Shown: one piece after another, positions 59,801 through 64,000 of the stretch
Layout of the letters: each line of letters starts with the position of its first letter
Numbering within the stretch: position 1 is the first letter of the stretch
Assembly (NCBI GenBank): GCA_030141605.1
Contig: JAQGDQ010000023.1
Coordinates: 310,001-374,000 of the forward strand
From: Tubiluchus corallicola
Taxonomy: Eukaryota; Priapulida; Priapulimorpha; Priapulimorphida; Tubiluchidae
Direction of reading: 5' to 3'
DNA length: 64,000 nt
Notes under the pieces: generated by a model
Told to the model about the DNA's origin: nothing
The model's database searches: none
Seen by the model: only the letters and a program-made list of their open reading frames with translations
Translations under genes and position numbers: made by a program

Positions 59801-62800
59801 TTTTAAATAGGGGTAGTGATTTTTAATTGAGCATTGTTTATCCTCCTTTATGTACTTATTATGTAAAATAAATTCACCAGGTGCCAACTCACGAACGAGA
59901 TCTGGAGCAACAAGTTGTACGAATGGAACGAACAAGAAACGATGTACTGGCCATATTCAACCAAACCGAAATGTTGCAAACAAGATGTCATCAGTTCTTG
60001 TTCAATGCACAAGAGCTGCTAGAGAAACACAGGGTCAATAACAACACATACCACATCATTCTCGGTGTAATTCAAGGATACGTCAGCACTGCTGATCAGA
60101 TGGTATGAATTAGATGCCTTTCGCCTATAAATCTCTACTGTTTAACTCGCTTACTTCAGTTTGTTGTAAATATCTGCGAGGAGTCTCACTGAACTGCATG
60201 ACTTACTTTCATTAACTTATACTTAGTAAATTAGTATATTTGGATAATTAGTAAAATGATTACACATGACATATTCATTCGGCCAATCCAAGTTTTTCCA
60301 AATTTAAGATATGCAACTCAGATATCGGCAAAATCTTAACAATGCTCACACATGTTTTACAGCAAATCACATGAAGCAAAATGTGGACAACCCTTTATAG
60401 ATGAAATACCTCACGACCTCAGCAAAACAACTTGTCAAATAAGTTCTTTTATTATCACACAAATGTTATTTTGAAAATAAATGTGTTCCTGAATGTATCA
60501 CTACCTCTGTTCCTTAAATTTTCTAGGTAGAGAATCTGGAAATTACAGACAATGAGGTCAGCATCGATTTCACACAAGAAGAAGTATTGTTCATGCAAGA
60601 GCTGTTACAAGCTAGAAACCTAACCAACAATATAAAAGAATTAAAACAGCTAACTGGCAGCTTGGTATGCATATACAGGCATAAAACTAATGATTTTATT
60701 CCTGATTTTAATAATTAATTAACAGTTTAATAAAAACTGAAAGTGTTACGTTAACTTATATTCATTATTTACAGGACGAAACTGTGACGGAAACAAAAGA
60801 AACTGCTGAAGCAATAATCTCTGACCTAATAACGATCATGAATGCAGTCCAGTCAAACCAGACATCAATTTTTCAGGTTAACCTTCAGCTTCAAAGTTTT
60901 CAAAGCACTCTACTGGACATTAACACAAAAGTCAATGCAACCAACGACACAATTAATAGAACTGTGGCTGCCATTGACAAAACAATCAAAATACTAGAAG
61001 ATTCTGAGGATATGTTTCGAAATGCCACAGACACATTGAGCAAAGCAGTAGAAGCATCAACTGAATGGACACTTGTAACAAGAGAAGCTGCAGAGAGGCT
61101 GGAGATAGCATCAGAAGCTGTACAAGAAGCAGAACTACAAACTACGTCTACCGATCGGCTCCTACGGAAAATAGAGGCAGATGCTCAGCGTATATCAGAA
61201 GCCTTCACGTCTGTTGCTGACATTGGCCAGGAAGCTGTCGATGCTATTGAGAGGTACAAATTCACCATTGAAGTAATCGCTAATGCTGAAGAACTGGCTG
61301 ACAAAGCAGACAAATCCATTTCGGATGCAGTAACACTTGCTGGTAGTGTGGAAGACTTGAATGACGATGCTCAGTTAGCACTTAATCGGGCACAGGAACT
61401 ACAGTCAACTGCCGCTAGCAGTGATACTGACGTGGCCCGGTTAAAAGCAGAAGTAACGAGTGCTAACAGAAGCCTCTACCAGACACTGCCATTGTGGCAG
61501 GAGGACATTAAGCAGGAAAAAATGAGCACACAACTGCAACTAAATGCAATTAACTTTGAGGTGAAGGAAAATGACATTGAAGATAAAGTAAGAAAAGCGT
61601 CAGAGAATGCCATAGAAACTAGTGTTCAAGTGCGAAAAGTTCAATCACAGTTATCCCCTAAAGGTGCTGAAATAGAAAAAGCCGAAATGGCACTGTCCAA
61701 AGCCGAAAACAATACCAAGGCAATTAATTCACAAATATCAAACCTCGAACAAAGAACAATGAACATAAAACGAAAAGCAAGTACAATCACAGATTCAATT
61801 CAGCAGTCTATGGATTTGGTTGACAAAAATCAAGATTCTTTTTCCATTGTTTTTGAGAAAATGACATCTATTGATGAATTACTGACACGAGTAATGAAAG
61901 CAACAGAGCACGCAACAATGCCATTACATATAGCAGGACAGGATATATTTCAGTTTAACATACAACCCAGATCTACAATCCACAATGAATTAGTGCTGCA
62001 GTTCAAGCTTGATGTGGACACTATGGACAGCCTTCTGTATTTTGCTGAGGACAGAAATGGAGTGAATTGTATTAGTATCGAGCTTCGTGATAAAAAAATT
62101 GTTTTCAAATTTGGAGGTGGACAGAAAGAAGTAGTTCTGAGGAGTGTGAATGAGTTGTGTACAGGATGTTGGCTTGAAGTTTCACTATCTCGCTTTAAGT
62201 TTCATGGCACTTTAACAATAACAAACCTAGAGAATAATAAAAAGGAAACTGTTGTTGAAGAATTGAACAATGAAAATGGAGAAATTAACATAACATCCCA
62301 AATGTTTCTGGGAGGAATCCCATCAAACTACCAAACTGCAAAAAACACACCAAGAGAAAACTATGTTGGCTGCTTGTTTGGTTTGCGAATAGATGGATCG
62401 CCTATCAGTCTGTTGCAGTCCAGCGCACCAATACCCATTCAGAATGATCCACAAATATGCTGCCCAAAACCTCCGGTAGTCGACATGATGTCCTGGAACA
62501 AACCTAGGTGCACATCAGATGTCTGCAGAGATGCCATTCGTTTCAATGGAATAAATTCGTACGTTGAATTGGCATTCGCAGATGTGGAACTTGACATTGG
62601 TTTAGACATTCTTGCAGAATTCTCCACATTTACCAGCAGTGCCCCATTGATTATAATTAAAGCTGATAATACCGGAGAGTATAAACTTTCCATGGCAGAG
62701 GGTAGAGTCAGACTGGAGACAAAAGGTGGTAGTTCCAGAGGCATAACAATAAGTAGCTTAAACACCTACAACGATGGACAATATTATCAAGTAAAAGCTG

Positions 62801-64000
62801 TTTACAATAGAAGTACTGCATTAATCGCTCTGTCCAGTCTGAATACATCACTGCCAGTAGAAGTAGAAAACGTGGTTGAACAAGTTAGAACATCTTTACC
62901 ACAGTTTAGTGGTAGACTAAAATTCTTCCTAGGAGGAATGGGCGATAAAGAGGAGAAAAGTTATGCTGGTTGCTTAAGAAACGTCTTTTACAGGTCATCA
63001 GAAAGGAAGCCATTTCTGCCACAATCACTAAAATTAGCAGAATTTTTGAGCAGCAGTGGTGTTACTGAAGGTTGCAAATATCCAACTGAAGTAGGAATAA
63101 GCTTTGCTGAAGAAAGTTCATATATTGCCATTGACATCCATGATGCGAGCATTGGCATGCTACGGGAAGTTGGATTTTCATTGAAAACCCACGTTTCAAG
63201 TAGCTTATTGCTGTACACAGAAGACAATCGAAGGAACATAGCTTATATAGGCTTGTTTAATGGCGACATATTTATGCAGTTTGTTAGTGCTGGCATGAAT
63301 TTTGGCATTCCTATCCAAACCAGAGGACTAGAACTAAATGATAGACAATGGCATGAGGTACATATAGAGTTCAAGACAAATTTCCCAGTAATAATGGTAG
63401 ACAGTATTCGGTATGTTCAAAGAAACAGAGTTTTTCTACCTACAGCTCCAAGAGACACCCTAACAGTCTATATTGGAGGAGTTCCTGTTAACATATTTGT
63501 GCCAACACAATTGCCTAGTGCTTCTTTCTATAACGGAGACGCTGCAAATATCACGATAAATGGGCAAACGGTAGATATTAGTGAGCCCATGTTGATCACA
63601 AAAGCAGTAAATGTTGCTCTTAATGCTGTTAACAAACCAGAACTAGAGGAACCCGGACCAACCCTGACAACCGTAACACCGCCTGCAACATGTTCATTGC
63701 CAGAAATTGACCCAGAAACAGATGGAACAAAATTTGGAAATCAGCCAGAAAGTTTCATTAAATTCAATTCGGATTCGCTTAGCAGGAATGCTCTGGAAAC
63801 CATACTAGCCCTTTCGATGGATTTCCGTTCTTTAGCAGCGAATGGAATGATGTTCTACGCATCAGATTTGAAACGTTTTCCCCGTAATTTTATCGCGTTG
63901 TACATTGAAAAAGGGAGGCTGGTTTTCAGAATGCGTACATTACGAGGGGTGGAGTCTGTGCAAAGTACAAACAAATACGATGACGGTGAATGGAGAACAG
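53391..64000 (+). CDS. Laminin alpha chain, 3' end beyond window
   Basis: Exons 53391-53833, 54249-58383, 59881-60102, 60527-60664 and 60775 to the right edge join in phase to over 2,720 residues. Domains in order: signal peptide 1-19 (IIILIFGIFWIKALA); LN domain to about 244; about five LE modules 245-522; a cysteine-poor L4b/LF-like insertion 523-719; four LE modules and the first part of one split by an L4a domain (about 930-1119); seven LE modules to about 1456; a long heptad-rich coiled coil (about 1470-2025); LG1 from about 2029, LG2 about 2229, LG3 about 2412, a PGPTLTTVTPPAT linker, and the start of LG4 at about 2640. The two L4-type insertions and the LG linker resemble alpha-5/Drosophila LanA chains. 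Such chains polymerise through LN, trimerise through the coil, and bind integrins and dystroglycan through LG, in basement membranes. Confidence 0.96.
53834..54248 (+). other. Laminin intron 1 with TTG/CTG repeats
   Basis: Contains a degenerate TTGTTG/CTGCTG tract (about 54077-54180) and an ATT run near the acceptor. Confidence 0.85.
54249..58383 (+). CDS. Laminin exon 2 (4.1 kb: LN end, all LE, L4b, L4a)
   Basis: A single exon of 4,135 bases after TTTTTCAG and before GTAAAA. It holds the end of LN, every LE module and both L4-type domains, and the beginning of the coiled coil. LE modules show the eight-Cys spacing, for example CNCHGNSDTCDPDTGACIDC. In vertebrates the same region is split into dozens of exons. 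Confidence 0.96.
58793..59044 (+). mobile_element. SINE copy 3, with full tRNA-like head
   Basis: The head has an A-box-like TGCAGCTCAATGG (58801-58813), an anticodon-arm CTTC-CCACCCG-GGAG and a B box GGTTCAACTCC (58846-58856), nearest by eye to tRNA-Gly. The core CATACCAAGGACTTCAAAAA then TGGTACC follows, and an (ATT)n tail ends it. It is the best-preserved head of the three copies. Confidence 0.8.
59709..59780. repeat. 28-bp tandem repeat, about 2.5 copies
   Basis: CTGTTCTTTGCTCTGTTCTC followed by TACCTA, repeated with small changes, in laminin intron 2. Confidence 0.8.
59881..60102 (+). CDS. Laminin exon 3 (coiled coil)
   Basis: 222 bases, phase 0 to 0, acceptor TTCACCAG, donor GTATGA. 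It encodes VPTHERDLEQQVVRMERTRN and onward, ending STADQM. Confidence 0.9.
60527..60664 (+). CDS. Laminin exon 4 (coiled coil)
   Basis: 138 bases, phase 0 to 0, acceptor TTTTCTAG, donor GTATGC. It encodes VENLEITDNEVSIDFTQEEV through ELKQLTGSL; too short for a simple ORF scan. Confidence 0.9.
60775..64000 (+). CDS. Laminin exon 5 (coiled coil, LG1-LG4 start), open at edge
   Basis: 3,226 bases without a stop after TTTACAG; the reading frame leaves the window in LG4 (MRTLRGVESVQ..YDDGEWRT). It holds most of the coiled coil and LG modules, recognisable by FLGGIPSNY, YVGCLFGLRIDG, FFLGGMGDKEEKSYAGCLRN and VYIGGVP. Confidence 0.94.

Larger units (their letters stand above)
58384..59880 (+). other. 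Laminin intron 2
   Basis: 1.5 kb. Holds SINE copy 3 and a 28-bp tandem repeat near 59.7 kb. Confidence 0.85.

Overview
The window is animal (metazoan) nuclear DNA: AT-rich, with split genes bounded by GT..AG introns, many microsatellites and many decayed transposons. The decisive marker is a laminin alpha chain (53391 to the right edge), a gene family restricted to animals. ZPR1, a TMEM8/PGAP6-like protein and a multi-pass RING protein agree with this. An invertebrate is likely, because the laminin exons are few and very large and the repeats are tRNA-derived SINEs with (ATT)n tails, hAT and Tc1/pogo-type MITEs and an R2-type LINE. I cannot name the phylum.

Layout. 181-6659 (-): four internal exons of a TMEM8/PGAP6-like membrane protein, whose 5' and 3' ends are not seen. 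8215-10422 (-): a 5'-truncated R2-superclade retrotransposon, much richer in GC than its surroundings, with one frameshift and a structured 3' UTR. 10.4-36.9 kb: gene-poor DNA with two relics of another LINE, two copies of one short hAT family, a further hAT-like element, a SINE, a hAT element lodged in a 46-bp minisatellite, and a tRNA-Lys-like sequence. 36952-45011 (+): a four-exon gene for a predicted 428-residue multi-pass RING-H2 protein; its first intron holds an element with 36-bp perfect inverted repeats and a Tigger/pogo-like MITE. 45236-45903: second copy of the second hAT family. 47340-52302 (-): five exons for the C-terminal half of ZPR1; two of its introns each hold a copy of one TA-flanked MITE that carries nuclear-receptor-like DR1 motifs. 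53391-64000 (+): the laminin alpha gene, with signal peptide, LN domain, LE repeats, two L4-type insertions, coiled coil and LG1 to part of LG4, running off the window.

The genes do not form a pathway; they are ordinary independent neighbours (membrane or GPI biology, ubiquitin ligase, ZPR1, basement membrane). No clearly new multi-gene system is visible. The most unusual items are the R2-type element outside rDNA, the transposon families reconstructed from inverted repeats and target duplications, the DR1-carrying MITE pair, the half-length ZPR1 locus, and the RING protein whose best family match is uncertain.
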